Source: CAYRXM01 sp964428175
GTDB taxonomy: Bacteria; Chloroflexota; Anaerolineae; JAFGEY01
DNA length: 64,000 nucleotides
Reading direction: 5' to 3'
Assembly (NCBI GenBank): GCA_964428175.1
Contig: CAYRXM010000007.1
Location: 1 to 64,000, forward strand
The notes below the pieces were generated by a model, which did not search any database, was not told where the DNA came from, and saw only the letters and a list, made by a program, of their open reading frames with translations. Position numbers and translations under genes: made by a program. Shown in pieces: positions 43,002 to 53,500 of the stretch (the first letter of the stretch is position 1; every line of letters starts with the position of its first letter).

Positions 43002-43191
43002 CTAGAAATGCCCTCAGGAATAAAGGTTGGAGCAACATGCCGAGTTTCGCACCAAGAACTAATCTAGATGACAAGACTGTCCCAACGTGATATCCAGCCA
43101 TGCGCCCATGACTACGTAAACCATCAAAGGATTCAAGACTATTATAACCCCCTTCGCAGCAGGAGACAAGCCCCGAAAACGCGATGTGTAT
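43002..43191. other. Intergenic stretch without recognised features
   Basis: Less GC-rich than its flanks. Short open frames are present but none has a ribosome-binding site or family resemblance. The stretch continues into the promoter and leader of the RraA-like gene. Confidence 0.5.
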
Positions 43192-43220
43192 TTGACATGG
43201 ACGCCTTTCCGGGGTACATT
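43192..43220 (+). promoter_or_regulatory. Promoter of the RraA-like gene
   Basis: TTGACA (43192-43197), a 17 bp spacer and TACATT (43215-43220). An untranslated leader of about 90 nt follows. Confidence 0.6.
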
Positions 43221-43314
43221 GAGGGTACGTTCTGTTATTGTGCCAAGATGGCTGCGTATCGATCCTTGTCTCGCGTTTCACACGCTGCGAGCCACGTTTC
43301 TTCAAGGAGGAACC

Positions 43315-44037
43315 ATGTCCACCCCGCAAGAGATCATGCAAGCGCTCAAAGAGTTTGACACCCCCTCGATCACCAATGTCGTCGCCACCTATCCCCGGCA
43401 CCCGCTGTGCCTGGGGCTCTACAATCCCTGGACCGAGCACTGGTACACCGATCAGTCGATCCGCTGCATGTACCCCGAGTTGGGGCCGGTCGTTGGTTAT
43501 GCGGTGACCTGTGTCTACGGCCTGCCCGACCCCAACTTTGGACGGCTGACCTTTATGGACGTGATCGACGCTCTGGACGCCTCGCCCAAGCCGACCGTTT
43601 TCGTCTTTCAGCAGAAATTTCCGCCCGAACTGGCTGGCAAGGTGGGGCTGTCGGGCGGCAACATGACCTCGGCGATGAAAGCGGTGGGCTGCGTGGGCGC
43701 GATTTCCAACGGCCCCTCGCGCGACATCGACGAGATCCGTCCGATGGGTTTCCAGTATTTGCTCAGCGGGATCACGTCCGGACATGGTCCAATGGACATT
43801 TACGCGATCAACGTACCGGTGACGGTGGGAGGGATGGACGTTGCGCCGGGCGAGATCGTTCACATGGACGAAAACGGCGCAGTCAAGTTCCCGGCCGATA
43901 AATTGGAAGCGGTGTTGGGCAACGTGCGCGCGCTGCGCGACGAAGAAGCGGCGCGGATGGGCGCGCTCAAGCGCGCCACCAGCGCCGCCGAGGTGCGGGC
44001 GATTTTTGCCGGGCAGGGGTATGCCCAAGCCAGGTAG
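43315..44037 (+). CDS. RraA-like / 4-hydroxy-4-methyl-2-oxoglutarate aldolase family protein
   Basis: 240 aa. The family core includes GGNMTSAMKAVGCVGAISNGPSRDIDEI, where Gly-x-x-x and the Arg/Asp pair bind the substrate and metal in HMG/CHA aldolases, and VAPGEIVHMDENGAVKFP. Members are RNase E inhibitors in some proteobacteria and pyruvate-type aldolases elsewhere; aldolase or another lyase is more likely here. AAGGAGG lies just before the ATG. The stop codon lies in the arm of a palindromic repeat. Confidence 0.85.
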   Translation: MSTPQEIMQALKEFDTPSITNVVATYPRHPLCLGLYNPWTEHWYTDQSIRCMYPELGPVVGYAVTCVYGLPDPNFGRLTFMDVIDALDASPKPTVFVFQQKFPPELAGKVGLSGGNMTSAMKAVGCVGAISNGPSRDIDEIRPMGFQYLLSGITSGHGPMDIYAINVPVTVGGMDVAPGEIVHMDENGAVKFPADKLEAVLGNVRALRDEEAARMGALKRATSAAEVRAIFAGQGYAQAR

Positions 44038-44099
44038 GTTGGGTCGAGGCACGAGACCCAACGTTGAGTTGGGTTTCACATTCGTTCAACCCAACCTAC
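44034..44099. repeat. Nested palindromic repeat between convergent genes
   Basis: Outer arms GTAGGTTGGGT (44034-44044) and ACCCAACCTAC (44089-44099) surround an inner stem ACCCAAC/GTTGGGT (44056-44062 with 44068-44074). It resembles dispersed GTAGGTTGGGT elements known in cyanobacteria and some Chloroflexota (recollection, not checked). Both flanking genes take their TAG stop from its arms. Confidence 0.8.
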
Positions 44100-45622
44100 T
44101 GCCGCTCATAGATGCCCAGGAAAGCTTTTAGCGTCGGGTCATCGGTCCAGGGCAGGTCGACGCGCCGGTAGCTGAACGCCTCCAGCCAGTCGAACGCGGT
44201 GCCGTAAATGATGATGTAATCGGGTTGGGCGACAAAAATCACATAATCCATGTTCATCTTTTCGTGGCCCGGCGTGCCCTCGCCCATCTGTGCCACCTCG
44301 CTGTGGGCGATGACCAGATCGTTCAGCCCGTACAGGTCGAGCGCTTTGAGGTCGGAGTAAAAGGGCATCTGCCCTGCCGCGTCGACGGCGATAAACGTGT
44401 CCCTGGGGAAATGCGCGCCCATCCACTTGCCGAAAGCCGTGCGCGCGCGCCCGGCCAGCCGCGCGTCAAAGGGATCCAAAAAGAGCGCCTTTTCGCCCTG
44501 CACCGACGACTGCCAGAACAAGCCGCTGATCAGGCCGACCACCACGGCAATCGAAACTGCTATCTGTATGTCAACGGGCACGCGCCAGCGCCGGGACAGC
44601 ATGTGCAAAGCCCACTCGCCGGCGACGGCCAGCCCGCCGGCCAGCAAAGCGTAGAAAAAGGGCATCAAGGGCACCCAAAAGCGCCCCACCGACCAGTCGC
44701 CGCCGACGTAGGCGATGTACAGGCCGTATGCAACCACGAGCAGGACGAAATAACTGCTCCACCCGCGCCAGCGGCGGCGCAGCAGGGGCAGCAGCGCCGT
44801 CAGGGGCAGCGCCCAGCCGAGGTGAATGCGCACAAAGGTCAGCAGGTAATTCCAGCCGCGTAGCCGCTGCGCTGAGGTATCGCCGAGAGTGACTTTGGCA
44901 TAAAAGGTGTTGGGCAGGGGAAAGCCATAGTAGCGCCAGCGAAAGGCAAACCAGGGGGCCCAGATCAGGCAAAAAAGGCCCAGTCGCTGCCAGTCTTGCC
45001 GGGTGGCGAGTTTTTTCTCAACGATCAGCCGCGTGGCTACCTGGTGCAGCCCGGTCAGCCCGTAGACGAGTATCCCCTCCGGACGGGTCATCGCGGCCAG
45101 GGCGAACCACGCGCCGGAGAGCGGCGCCCGCGCCGGGTCTTTTAATTCGTATAGGTAGGACAGCGCGCCGGCCAGAATCAAAAAGGCAAACAGCGGCCCT
45201 TCCAGCCCGCCGACCGCCCACAGCGCAAATGATCCGTCGGCGGCGAGCAGCAGGGCGGCCAGCGGCCCCAGCCAGCGGCCCTTTTCGAGGTAGCGGGTCG
45301 AAAAGATGCCCAGCAGGGCGATGCAGCCGAGCGACCACGCCGTGCCCAATGCCAGCGAGGCGGTGTGGACGGGCTGTTTGAGCCAGAAAACGGGGATCAG
45401 CATGACCGTCCACAGGAAATTGGTATACCCTTCTACCCGGCGCTCGCCGACGTTAAAGGTCAGCCCGTGGCCGCGCGCAGCGTTCCAGGCGTAGCGAAAC
45501 GAGATATAGGCGTCGTCGACGGCGTCAAAATCCATCAGCGAGCCGTACCACAGCGCGTGACCAAGCAGCAGCAGTGCAGCGAGTACGAAAAAGGTTATCG
45601 GGTGGCGCAGGTAGCGAATCAT
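44096..45622 (-). CDS. GT-C type membrane glycosyltransferase
   Basis: 508 aa with about ten membrane helices. The first external loop carries DDAYISFRYAWNAARGHGL and RVEGYTNFLWT, a signature of polyprenyl-phosphate-sugar-dependent transferases related to ArnT and mycobacterial AftB-type enzymes. The Asp pair is the likely catalytic site. The C-terminal about 130 residues form a soluble domain. It probably attaches a sugar from a lipid donor to a surface glycan or protein on the outer face of the membrane. Confidence 0.82.
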   Translation of the reverse strand: MIRYLRHPITFFVLAALLLLGHALWYGSLMDFDAVDDAYISFRYAWNAARGHGLTFNVGERRVEGYTNFLWTVMLIPVFWLKQPVHTASLALGTAWSLGCIALLGIFSTRYLEKGRWLGPLAALLLAADGSFALWAVGGLEGPLFAFLILAGALSYLYELKDPARAPLSGAWFALAAMTRPEGILVYGLTGLHQVATRLIVEKKLATRQDWQRLGLFCLIWAPWFAFRWRYYGFPLPNTFYAKVTLGDTSAQRLRGWNYLLTFVRIHLGWALPLTALLPLLRRRWRGWSSYFVLLVVAYGLYIAYVGGDWSVGRFWVPLMPFFYALLAGGLAVAGEWALHMLSRRWRVPVDIQIAVSIAVVVGLISGLFWQSSVQGEKALFLDPFDARLAGRARTAFGKWMGAHFPRDTFIAVDAAGQMPFYSDLKALDLYGLNDLVIAHSEVAQMGEGTPGHEKMNMDYVIFVAQPDYIIIYGTAFDWLEAFSYRRVDLPWTDDPTLKAFLGIYERQ

Positions 45623-45747
45623 CGGTGTCCATCCTGTGTGACCGCCGGCAGCAGACCGCCGACGGGGCGGTCAACGGTCAGCCGTCGACGGTCGGTTGCC
45701 ATTATACTATCAGGCCTGGAAAAATACCAGGTTCAAGGAGAATCACA

Positions 45748-47055
45748 ATGCACATTCTTCCCGATACGGCAGTGCGCGACTCAAAGGCGAATTCGAGTTC
45801 GAGACATTTGATCATCGGCGGGTGCGATGTGGTTGAGCTGGCGCGCGAGTACGGCACGCCGCTGTATGTGTACGACCAGGTCACGCTGCAAAATGCGGCG
45901 CGTGCCTACCAGACGGCGCTGCAAAAGCACTATCCGGGCGCGTCGATGGTCACGTATGCTTCGAAAGCGTATCTGTGTACCGCGCTGGCCCGGCTGTGGG
46001 CCGGCCTGGGCCTGGGTCTCGATGTGGTCGGCCCCGGCGAGTTGGAGACGGCCCTGCGCGCCGGCGTGCCGCCGGAGCATATCCATTTGCACGGCAACAA
46101 CAAGCCGCTGGCGCTGCTCAAGCGGGCGGTCGCAGCGGGGGTAGGGCGGGTGGTCATCGACGGCTGGCATGACCTGGAGTGGCTCGATACACTGCGCCCG
46201 TCGTCGCCGGTGCTGGCCTGGCTGCGGCTGTCGCCGGGGATCGATGTCCACACGCACGATTATCGCAAGACGGGGCTGATCGACTCGAAATTTGGTTTTC
46301 CGATCGTCAATGGCGATGCCGAGCGGGCGCTGCGGCGCGCGCGACGCAGTCCGGCAATCGAGCTGGTCGGCCTGCACGCGCACATCGGCTCGCAAATTTT
46401 CGAGCCGGAGCCGTTTGCCGACTGCGTCGAGATATTGGTCGAGTTTGCCGCTCGGATGCGCGACCTGTGGGACTGGCGGCTGCTCGAGTTGAGTCCCGGC
46501 GGCGGCTGGGGCGTGACTTATACGCCGGATCAAGACGAGTCGCCGGTCGAGACGTGTGTTGCCGCGATTTGCACGGCGTTGGTCGGCGCCTGTGACCGGC
46601 ACGGTCTGGCCCTGCCGCGCCTGGTTTTAGAACCGGGCCGCTCGCTGGTGGCCCGCGCGGGGATGGCTCTGTACACCGTCGGCGGGGAAAAAGAAGTGCC
46701 CGGTGTGCGTCGCTATCTGTTCCTCGATGGCGGCCTGGCCGATAATGTGCGCCCGGCGATGTACGGCGCGCAGTACACGGCCATTTGCGCGAATCGCGAG
46801 GGCGAAATGTTCGAACCGGTTACGCTCTGCGGGCCATTTTGCGAGTCGGGCGATGTGCTGGTGCGCGACGTGCCTCTGCCGCTGCTGGCGGTGGGCGACC
46901 TGGTCGCCGTGCCTGTTTCGGGCGCATACCAGTTGTCGATGGCTTCAGCGTACAATGGGTTTGGCCGTCCGGCGGTGGTGATGGTCGAGAACGGGCGGGC
47001 CTGGTTGATCCAGCGGCGGGAAACGGCGGATGACCTGATGGCGAGAGACTTGTAG
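45748..47055 (+). CDS. lysA: Diaminopimelate decarboxylase
   Basis: 435 aa PLP enzyme making lysine from meso-diaminopimelate. The alanine-racemase-like barrel has the PLP lysine at 73 (YASKAY). HAHIGSQIFEPEPF and ELSPGGGWGV bind phosphate, EPGRSLVARAG precedes the C-terminal domain, and CGPFCESGD contains the catalytic cysteine region. AAGGAG lies 8 bp before the ATG. Its presence implies the DAP route to lysine, so the LysW-like protein at 3.4 kb is probably used elsewhere. Confidence 0.88.
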   Translation: MHILPDTAVRDSKANSSSRHLIIGGCDVVELAREYGTPLYVYDQVTLQNAARAYQTALQKHYPGASMVTYASKAYLCTALARLWAGLGLGLDVVGPGELETALRAGVPPEHIHLHGNNKPLALLKRAVAAGVGRVVIDGWHDLEWLDTLRPSSPVLAWLRLSPGIDVHTHDYRKTGLIDSKFGFPIVNGDAERALRRARRSPAIELVGLHAHIGSQIFEPEPFADCVEILVEFAARMRDLWDWRLLELSPGGGWGVTYTPDQDESPVETCVAAICTALVGACDRHGLALPRLVLEPGRSLVARAGMALYTVGGEKEVPGVRRYLFLDGGLADNVRPAMYGAQYTAICANREGEMFEPVTLCGPFCESGDVLVRDVPLPLLAVGDLVAVPVSGAYQLSMASAYNGFGRPAVVMVENGRAWLIQRRETADDLMARDL

Positions 47056-47070
47056 GATGAGACACGCCTG

Positions 47071-48222
47071 CTATGCTTCGGTATAATATTCCGGCAGGCT
47101 GTTGTAAATGGCCTCATAGCTGGCATAGCGCGTCCAGGGGATGCGCTCCTCTTCGACGGCCCGGATAACCGCGCAGCCGGGTTCGACGAGGTGGGTGCAG
47201 TTGCTAAAGCGGCAGCCGTCGACCAGGGCCAGGATTTCGGCAAAGTGCAGCACCAGTTCGTGGCGGCGCACCTTGATCAGGCCCAGTTCGCGCAGGCCGG
47301 GCGTGTCGACGACATAGCCGCCGCCTTCCAGCTTGAGCAGCGCAACCTGGGTGGTGGTGTGACGGCCCTGCCCGCTGTATTCGCTCACCTCGTCCACACG
47401 CAGTTCCAGGTCGGGCTGTACGGCCATCAAGAGCGACGATTTGCCCACCCCTGAAAGGCCGACTACAGCGGTCGAATGGTCGGCCAGGTGTGCGCGTAGC
47501 GCGTCGATGCTCTGGCCGGTTTCGGCGCTGGTGAGCAGCACGGTGTAGCCCAGATCGGTGTAGGGCTGCATTTCTTCGCGGCATTCGTCCAGGTCTTCGG
47601 CCAAGTCAACCTTGTTCAGGCAGATCAGCGGGGTCATGTTGCCTTCGGCGGCGGCGATCAGCGAGCGGTCGATGAATTCCATCCACGGATCCGGCTCGAC
47701 CCAGGCGCTGACGATGAGCAGTTGATCGACGTTGGCAACAATGATCTGGCTCAGGTCCGGGTTTTTGACGTCGGGGCGGGCCAGCATGGCCTGCCGGGGC
47801 AGTACGCGCTCGATCACCTGGCCCAGCACGCCCTGGTCGGAGACCCACACGCGGTCGCCGACGGCGACGACGTTGGTATAGCCGGTGTCGGAGGCGGTCA
47901 GGGTGCCGCGCACGCTGCAAATCAGCACCGTATCGCCCAGATCGACGTGGCACAGGCTTGTGCTGACGCGGATCACAGTGCCCTCATGCCAGCCGTCGGG
48001 GCGGGGTGGAAGATCGTCAGGGGGGGCTTGCAGGGCGAGTTCGTCCTGGATTCGGGTCCAACGCTTGATTTTTTCTTCTTCCTTGCCGCGTGGCAAGACG
48101 CGCTCGACGCGCGGCATTTCCAGATCGGCGCTTAGCTCGCCGCCCAGGGTGCTGGTTTTCCAGCGCTTGTCGCGGACGATCTTGGGTTTTCGATTGGATT
48201 TGATCTTTTTACGCTTGGACAA
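47071..48222 (-). CDS. rsgA: Ribosome small-subunit-dependent GTPase A
   Basis: 383 aa circularly permuted GTPase assisting 30S maturation. An OB-fold (about 75-140) is followed by NKVD (G4), then GLSGVGKSSL (G1) and DTPGL (G3) in permuted order. The C-terminal zinc finger has CRFSNCTHLVEPGC. The start is TTG at 48222, chosen because GGAGG lies 7 bp upstream and the upstream frame lacks homology. The basic N-terminal tail (LSKRKKIKSNRKPK) is an added RNA-binding-like extension. Confidence 0.93.
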   Translation of the reverse strand: MSKRKKIKSNRKPKIVRDKRWKTSTLGGELSADLEMPRVERVLPRGKEEEKIKRWTRIQDELALQAPPDDLPPRPDGWHEGTVIRVSTSLCHVDLGDTVLICSVRGTLTASDTGYTNVVAVGDRVWVSDQGVLGQVIERVLPRQAMLARPDVKNPDLSQIIVANVDQLLIVSAWVEPDPWMEFIDRSLIAAAEGNMTPLICLNKVDLAEDLDECREEMQPYTDLGYTVLLTSAETGQSIDALRAHLADHSTAVVGLSGVGKSSLLMAVQPDLELRVDEVSEYSGQGRHTTTQVALLKLEGGGYVVDTPGLRELGLIKVRRHELVLHFAEILALVDGCRFSNCTHLVEPGCAVIRAVEEERIPWTRYASYEAIYNSLPEYYTEA

Positions 48223-48268
48223 TCGTATCCCTCCGAGATGTTGTGATTTCGGCGTTGGATCGTGATGG

Positions 48269-48297
48269 ATTATAGCTTTTCTTCTATGCACAGTCAA
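48269..48297 (-). promoter_or_regulatory. Promoter of rsgA
   Basis: TTGACT (48297-48292), a 17 bp spacer and TATAAT (48274-48269). Confidence 0.75.
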
Positions 48298-48304
48298 TTC
48301 AGAC

Positions 48305-48334
48305 TTGTAGAAAACACACCGGGCGTGGTATAAT
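48305..48334 (+). promoter_or_regulatory. Promoter of the histidine kinase operon
   Basis: TTGTAG (48305-48310), an 18 bp spacer and an extended -10 TGGTATAAT ending at 48334. Confidence 0.65.
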
Positions 48335-48367
48335 CGATCACAATGTGCGTAGAGATGGAATGGGGTG

Positions 48368-49864
48368 ATGGCGCAACTTGCTGACCTGGTACAATGCTCC
48401 GAGCTGACCGGGCCGGACAAACAAAAGCTGCTCAAAATTGCACAGGATATGCCATTTGTGTGCGATGTGAGCCGCTCTGATTTGTTGCTGTATGCTCGCC
48501 ATTCTTCCCAAAGTGCGGTCTTGATTGCCCAGGCCTGTCCCCATTCGACGGTGCCGATCCATGCCGATGATTTGACCGGGCAATGGGTCACGGTGCACGA
48601 TGAACGCAAGTTGTTCCAGGCCATGCATTTCCGGGTGCGCACCGGTGGCAGCCGGCGCATGTTCGCCGGAGGCGCGCCAGTGATGCAGGAGGTTATGCCC
48701 GTTTTCGGTGTAGAGGGCCGGGTAATCGGCGGGCTGGTGGTCGAGGCGAGTATGATCGCCTATGTGCGCCAGAAAACGCGCAGCAAGGTCTTTCAGGGGG
48801 CGGTGCGCGTCTTGCAGTCAATGCTGGTATCCGGTTTGACCCGAGGCTTTGACAAACTTGCTTCGTTTATCGTCAACGATGGCGTGATCATAGTCGACAG
48901 TCAGCGCGTCATCCGCTATGCGAGCGGCATTGCCACCGAGCAGTATCGAAACCTGGGTTACCTGGACAACCTGGTCGGGCGCAGCCTGTCCTCACTGGAT
49001 ACCAGCGACGAGATGATTTGTGCGCGAGTGCTCGACGATCTGGTTGCGCACGAAATCGAGGCCGAGGAGCGGCAGCGCTCTCTGACCCGCCGTGCCGTTC
49101 CCTTGATCGCGCGCCGTTGGGGCAAGTCGTGGTACGAGCCCTGGCTGTGGTTTCAAGCCCAGCCCGTCGGCGTGTTGATGACCATTCACGATGCGACCAA
49201 CGACATCCGCAAGGACCGCGAACTCAAAATCAAGTCGGCGATGATCCGCGAGATCCATCACCGGGTCAAAAACAACCTGCAAACGGTGGCCGCGCTGCTG
49301 CGAATGGAGAGCCGTCGCTCCCAGAACCCGGAGGTGCAGCGGATTTTGGGCGACAGCATCAGCCGGATTATGAGCATGGCCGTGGTTCACGAGTATTTTT
49401 CGCGTGAAGAGGGCCGGCCGATCAATATCCGCGAAGTGACCAAGCGCATCATTCAGCAGACGGAACACAGTGTGCTGACGCCGGAAAAGCGCATCAACAT
49501 CAAATTGGAACCGGGAAACAACCTGTATCTTCCGGCGCGCCAGGCGACGGCTTGCGCGTTGGTGATCAACGAGCTGCTGCAAAATTCGCTGGAGCACGGT
49601 TACGAGCAGCGCAACGTGGGCACAATCACCATCGATCTGCGCGATGAAGGCGACAATGTGTACATTATCATCCACGATGATGGTTCGGGGCTGCCCAAGG
49701 GATTCAACCTTGCGCAGACCAAAAGCATGGGGCTGCGCATTGTGCAAACTCTGGTCAAAGAAGACCTGGGCGGGGCGATAGAGTTCAAAAACCATCAAGG
49801 GGTTCAGGCAACCATAGAATTTTCCAAAACAATCCTGGAGGGAGAACAAGTTGGAACGAATTAG
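48368..49864 (+). CDS. Sensor histidine kinase, PdtaS-like (HisKA_2 type)
   Basis: 498 aa soluble kinase. The N-terminal about 170 residues match the GAF-like H_kinase_N sensor found in PdtaS. A PAS-like region (about 180-280) follows. The phosphoacceptor box is EIHHRVKNNLQ (His297/298), typical of the HisKA_2 class, and the HATPase domain has NELLQNSLEHG and DDGSGLPKGF. There are no membrane segments. The stop overlaps the start of an ANTAR response regulator, its evident partner. In actinobacteria such pairs regulate RNA antitermination. Confidence 0.9.
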   Translation: MAQLADLVQCSELTGPDKQKLLKIAQDMPFVCDVSRSDLLLYARHSSQSAVLIAQACPHSTVPIHADDLTGQWVTVHDERKLFQAMHFRVRTGGSRRMFAGGAPVMQEVMPVFGVEGRVIGGLVVEASMIAYVRQKTRSKVFQGAVRVLQSMLVSGLTRGFDKLASFIVNDGVIIVDSQRVIRYASGIATEQYRNLGYLDNLVGRSLSSLDTSDEMICARVLDDLVAHEIEAEERQRSLTRRAVPLIARRWGKSWYEPWLWFQAQPVGVLMTIHDATNDIRKDRELKIKSAMIREIHHRVKNNLQTVAALLRMESRRSQNPEVQRILGDSISRIMSMAVVHEYFSREEGRPINIREVTKRIIQQTEHSVLTPEKRINIKLEPGNNLYLPARQATACALVINELLQNSLEHGYEQRNVGTITIDLRDEGDNVYIIIHDDGSGLPKGFNLAQTKSMGLRIVQTLVKEDLGGAIEFKNHQGVQATIEFSKTILEGEQVGTN

Positions 49865-50429
49865 AGTGATTATTGCCGATGACGAATCATTGCTGCGCAT
49901 GGATTTGCAAGAGACATTGAATGAACTGGGCTACCTGGTCATCGGCCAGGTGGGCGACGGTCAAAGCGCGGTCAGTATGGCCCGCGAGCTGGAGCCTGAT
50001 GTGGTGATCATGGACATCAAGATGCCAGGACTAGATGGTATCGAGGCGGCGCAGATTCTTACCGAGGAAAAGATCGCGCCGGTTGTCTTGCTGACCGCGT
50101 ACAGCCAAAAAGACCTCATCGAGCGGGCCAAAGAGGCGGGCGTGGTGGGCTATCTGGTCAAGCCATTCCGCGAGGCCGATCTTGCGCCGGCCATCGAGCT
50201 GGCGCTGACGCGTTTTGAAGAGTTCCGCACGCTGGAAAAAGAGGTCGATAGCCTCAAAGAAGCGCTGGAAACGCGCAAAAAGGTCGAACAGGCCAAGGGT
50301 ATCTTGATGGAAAAGCAGGGCTTGAACGAGCAAGACGCTTTCCGCAGGATTCAAAAGATGAGCATGAATACCCGCAAGCCGATGAAAGACGTAGCCGAGG
50401 CGATCATTCTGGCTAATGCGGATACCTGA
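49851..50429 (+). CDS. Response regulator with ANTAR RNA-binding output domain
   Basis: 192 aa. The receiver domain (about 1-120) has the acidic pocket ADDE, the phosphorylated Asp in VVIMDIKMPG and a conserved Lys in LVKPF. The C-terminal ANTAR helices include KGILMEKQGLNEQDAFRRIQ. ANTAR domains bind paired RNA hexaloop hairpins and prevent transcription termination. The start is TTG after GGGAGAACAAG, within the kinase gene. I found no obvious tandem ANTAR hairpin target in the window. Confidence 0.92.
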   Translation: MERIRVIIADDESLLRMDLQETLNELGYLVIGQVGDGQSAVSMARELEPDVVIMDIKMPGLDGIEAAQILTEEKIAPVVLLTAYSQKDLIERAKEAGVVGYLVKPFREADLAPAIELALTRFEEFRTLEKEVDSLKEALETRKKVEQAKGILMEKQGLNEQDAFRRIQKMSMNTRKPMKDVAEAIILANADT

Positions 50430-50533
50430 AATTTGATCTTGACCGGGCATTTGCACGCTCTGGTCTCGATCTGACGCTTGCTTGAGCAAGGACGAGGCCG
50501 AGAGCAGGCCTTGCTTTTTCCGAGGTGGTGTTG

Positions 50534-53500
50534 ATGATCCAGGTTCCTCGTCCAGAGACGTTTTCCGGCCGTCGTTACATCTGGGCAATGACCAGCATTG
50601 TCGTCATTGTTCTTTTGCTGGCTCTGGCCGTGTTTGAATCGATCAATTTCCACTGGGCCGGAATGCGCCCAGATCGCTCATTGGCCGTCGCCTATATGAC
50701 GGCCAATGGCGCGGCCAGAGAGTCCGGCGTTCAACTAGGCGACCGGATCGTCCAGGTGGGTGGTCAACCGGTATACACACGCAGCCATTTGAGCCTGGTC
50801 AGCCGTGCGTACAAGGTCGGCGAACCCTATTCGCTGCTCGTCGAACGGGATGGGCAGTTCGTGTCGCTCACCCTGGTTGGCAAAGCCGACGCAAACATCA
50901 GCACGGTTTTAATTCTGCCCCTGGTGGGGGTGACTTTTTTGTTCATCGGCAGCATTGTCTATCTCTTTCAGATTCGCGACCAGGCCTCGTTGATCTTTTT
51001 CTTGACCACTTGCGCGTTGGCCCTGAGCTATGGGTTTGCTTATGCGCGCTCCCCTTTTCTTTTCCTGTTGTCTTTTGCCGGCTATGTGGTGCCCTCGCTG
51101 GTCGTCCACTTTTTCCTGGTTTTTCCAATCCATCGGCCGTGCATCGACAAGTGGTGGCTCAAGTTTCTGATCTATGCGCCCGGCGTGATCTTGCTGCTGC
51201 CGTCCGTCCTCATGTCGCTGGGCTGGTTGCGCATCGATGTATTTGATGCGCGCGCCTGGGTTGAAATATACCAGGTTGCCGGCGCTGCGGTGGGGCTGGC
51301 GCTCCTTATCTACACCGCGCTGACCGTCAAGCGTCCCCTGGTCCGGCAGCAGATCAAGTGGATCGTCTGGGGGTTGTCCGTTGCCGTACTGATGAACGGA
51401 TTTTTTATTGCGCTGGAGCAGTTTGATGACCTCCGCGAACTTGTCGATATCAACCTGATCAACTGGATTACCCTGATCGTACCCATCTCATTCGCTTTTT
51501 CCATCGTCCGCTACCGACTGTTCGACATCGACACCGTGATCAATCGCAGCATCGTCTATGTGATTGTCGTTGCGGCCGTCCTCGTCCTCTATATTCTCTC
51601 CATTCAAATCATGCATTCAGTGGGCCTGAATGTGTATTACGATAACCCCGGTTTTGTCGCCATCCTGGTGATTTTGCTCAGCGTGCTGCTCGAACCGTTT
51701 CGCCGCCAAACCCAGCGTATCGTCGACCGGGTCATGTACCGTCAACGCCCAGATTATCGCCAGGTGATGGAAGATTTGAGCAGCGAGATCGCCGCGACCA
51801 TCGAACTCGATCAACTGATCAAGTTGCTGCTCGCTCACCTTTACCGGGTGACCAAGAGCGAGCACATTCAAGTTTTTTTGCTCGACGAACGGCAGGCGAC
51901 CTATCGACAGGCGGCGGTCTTGGGAAGCGGCGGGCAGACACAGACGGTTGCCATCGATCACCCCGTCGTACACACGCTGCAAAAACAGCACGAACTTTTG
52001 CACATGCCCGAAATTGTCGGGAGCAGGCAGCCGGCCGCACCGGAAAACACCGTCGAGCAGTTTATGCACCAGGAAGGGTTGGTCTTGTGCCTGCCTTTGC
52101 GCACCTCCGATCAACTGCTTGGCTGGCTCGGGTTTGGCGTGCAGCGCAAGGCCAGGTTGTATTCTTTGGACGAACGCCGCTTTTTGCTGGCCCTGGCCGA
52201 TCAGTCTGCGGTGGCCCTTCACAACGCGCTGTTGTACCGCCAGTCGCAAGAACAGACCCGCCAACTTGGTATTTTACACCGCATCGACAGCATCCTGACC
52301 TCGACGCTTGATCTTTCCACGCTGCTGAAAAATTTCCTGGTTCAGGTCGTCGAAATTTTTGGCGTCGAAGCCGCTTCGGTCCTTTTGCGCGATCCGGATC
52401 GCGATGTGCTCGTCTTTCGAGCGGCTTATGGGCCGGCCGGCGGCGTATTGCCTGGGGTGACCATTCCCCTGCACAGCCGAAGCATCGCCTCGCTGGTGGT
52501 AGACACCGGTGAGGCGATTATCGCCAACGATGTTCCCACAGATGCACGGTGGTATTCCGAGATCGATCGTCTGACCCAATTTACGACCCGCCAGCTGGTC
52601 TGCGTGCCCATCGTGCAGCGCGATCAGACCGTTGGGGTGATCGAGGTTTTGAACCACCGCGATGGGACTCCGTTTACCCAGGTCGATCTGGACATGTTTG
52701 CCTTGCTCGCCGCTCAAGCCGCCATGGCCATTGAAAACGCTCAGCTCTATGCCACTACCGACAATGCGCTGAGCGAGCGCGTGCGCGAACTGGGCATCAT
52801 GCAAGAGATCGACCGCCAGCTCAACGCGACGCTGGATTTTGAGCAGGTGATGAAACTCACCCTGCAATGGGCGATCAAGCTCACCCGGGCCGATGCCGGA
52901 TTCATCGGGCTGGTTACCTGCACCGACGGACGGCAGTCGGTCGACGTTTCCGCCATCGAAGGGTATCCGGCAGCGATCACATCCGGCCCGCTGCCGGCCG
53001 GGCGGGGTTCGTTGGAACAGCTGTTGGCCGGAGCGAACGTGATCAACGAGGGACAAATTGCCGGCCAAGATGAGGGCTGGCCGCTCAGGCCGGCGACCCG
53101 ATCCAGACTCATCGCGCCGGTCATGCGCGAAGAGCGGGTGATCGGCATCGTCAACCTGGAGGCCGACCGGGCGCACCATTTTGGCGCTCAGGATGAAACC
53201 CTCATCGGCCGGCTGACCGATCATGCGGCCATCGCGATGGAAAACGCATCACTGTATCAAATGGTCAGGCTCGCCAACGAATCCAAGACCGAGTTCGTCA
53301 ACCTGGTAGCGCACGAACTCAAAGCGCCAATGACCATCATCAAAGGCTTTTCCGAGCTGCTCAACATCAATTTTGCCGAGTCATTGGGCGAAGAAGCCCG
53401 CATCGTGCGCATCATTGTCGTCAATGTCGAGCGGATGCAGGCCTTGATCAGCGAACTGCTGCAACTGGCTCAACTGGAAAGTCACGTTATCACGCTTGAC

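Noticed and set aside
42991..44079. 362-codon minus-strand frame opposite the RraA-like gene
   Set aside because: The plus-strand gene has family motifs and a strong ribosome-binding site. The minus frame is a composition shadow.
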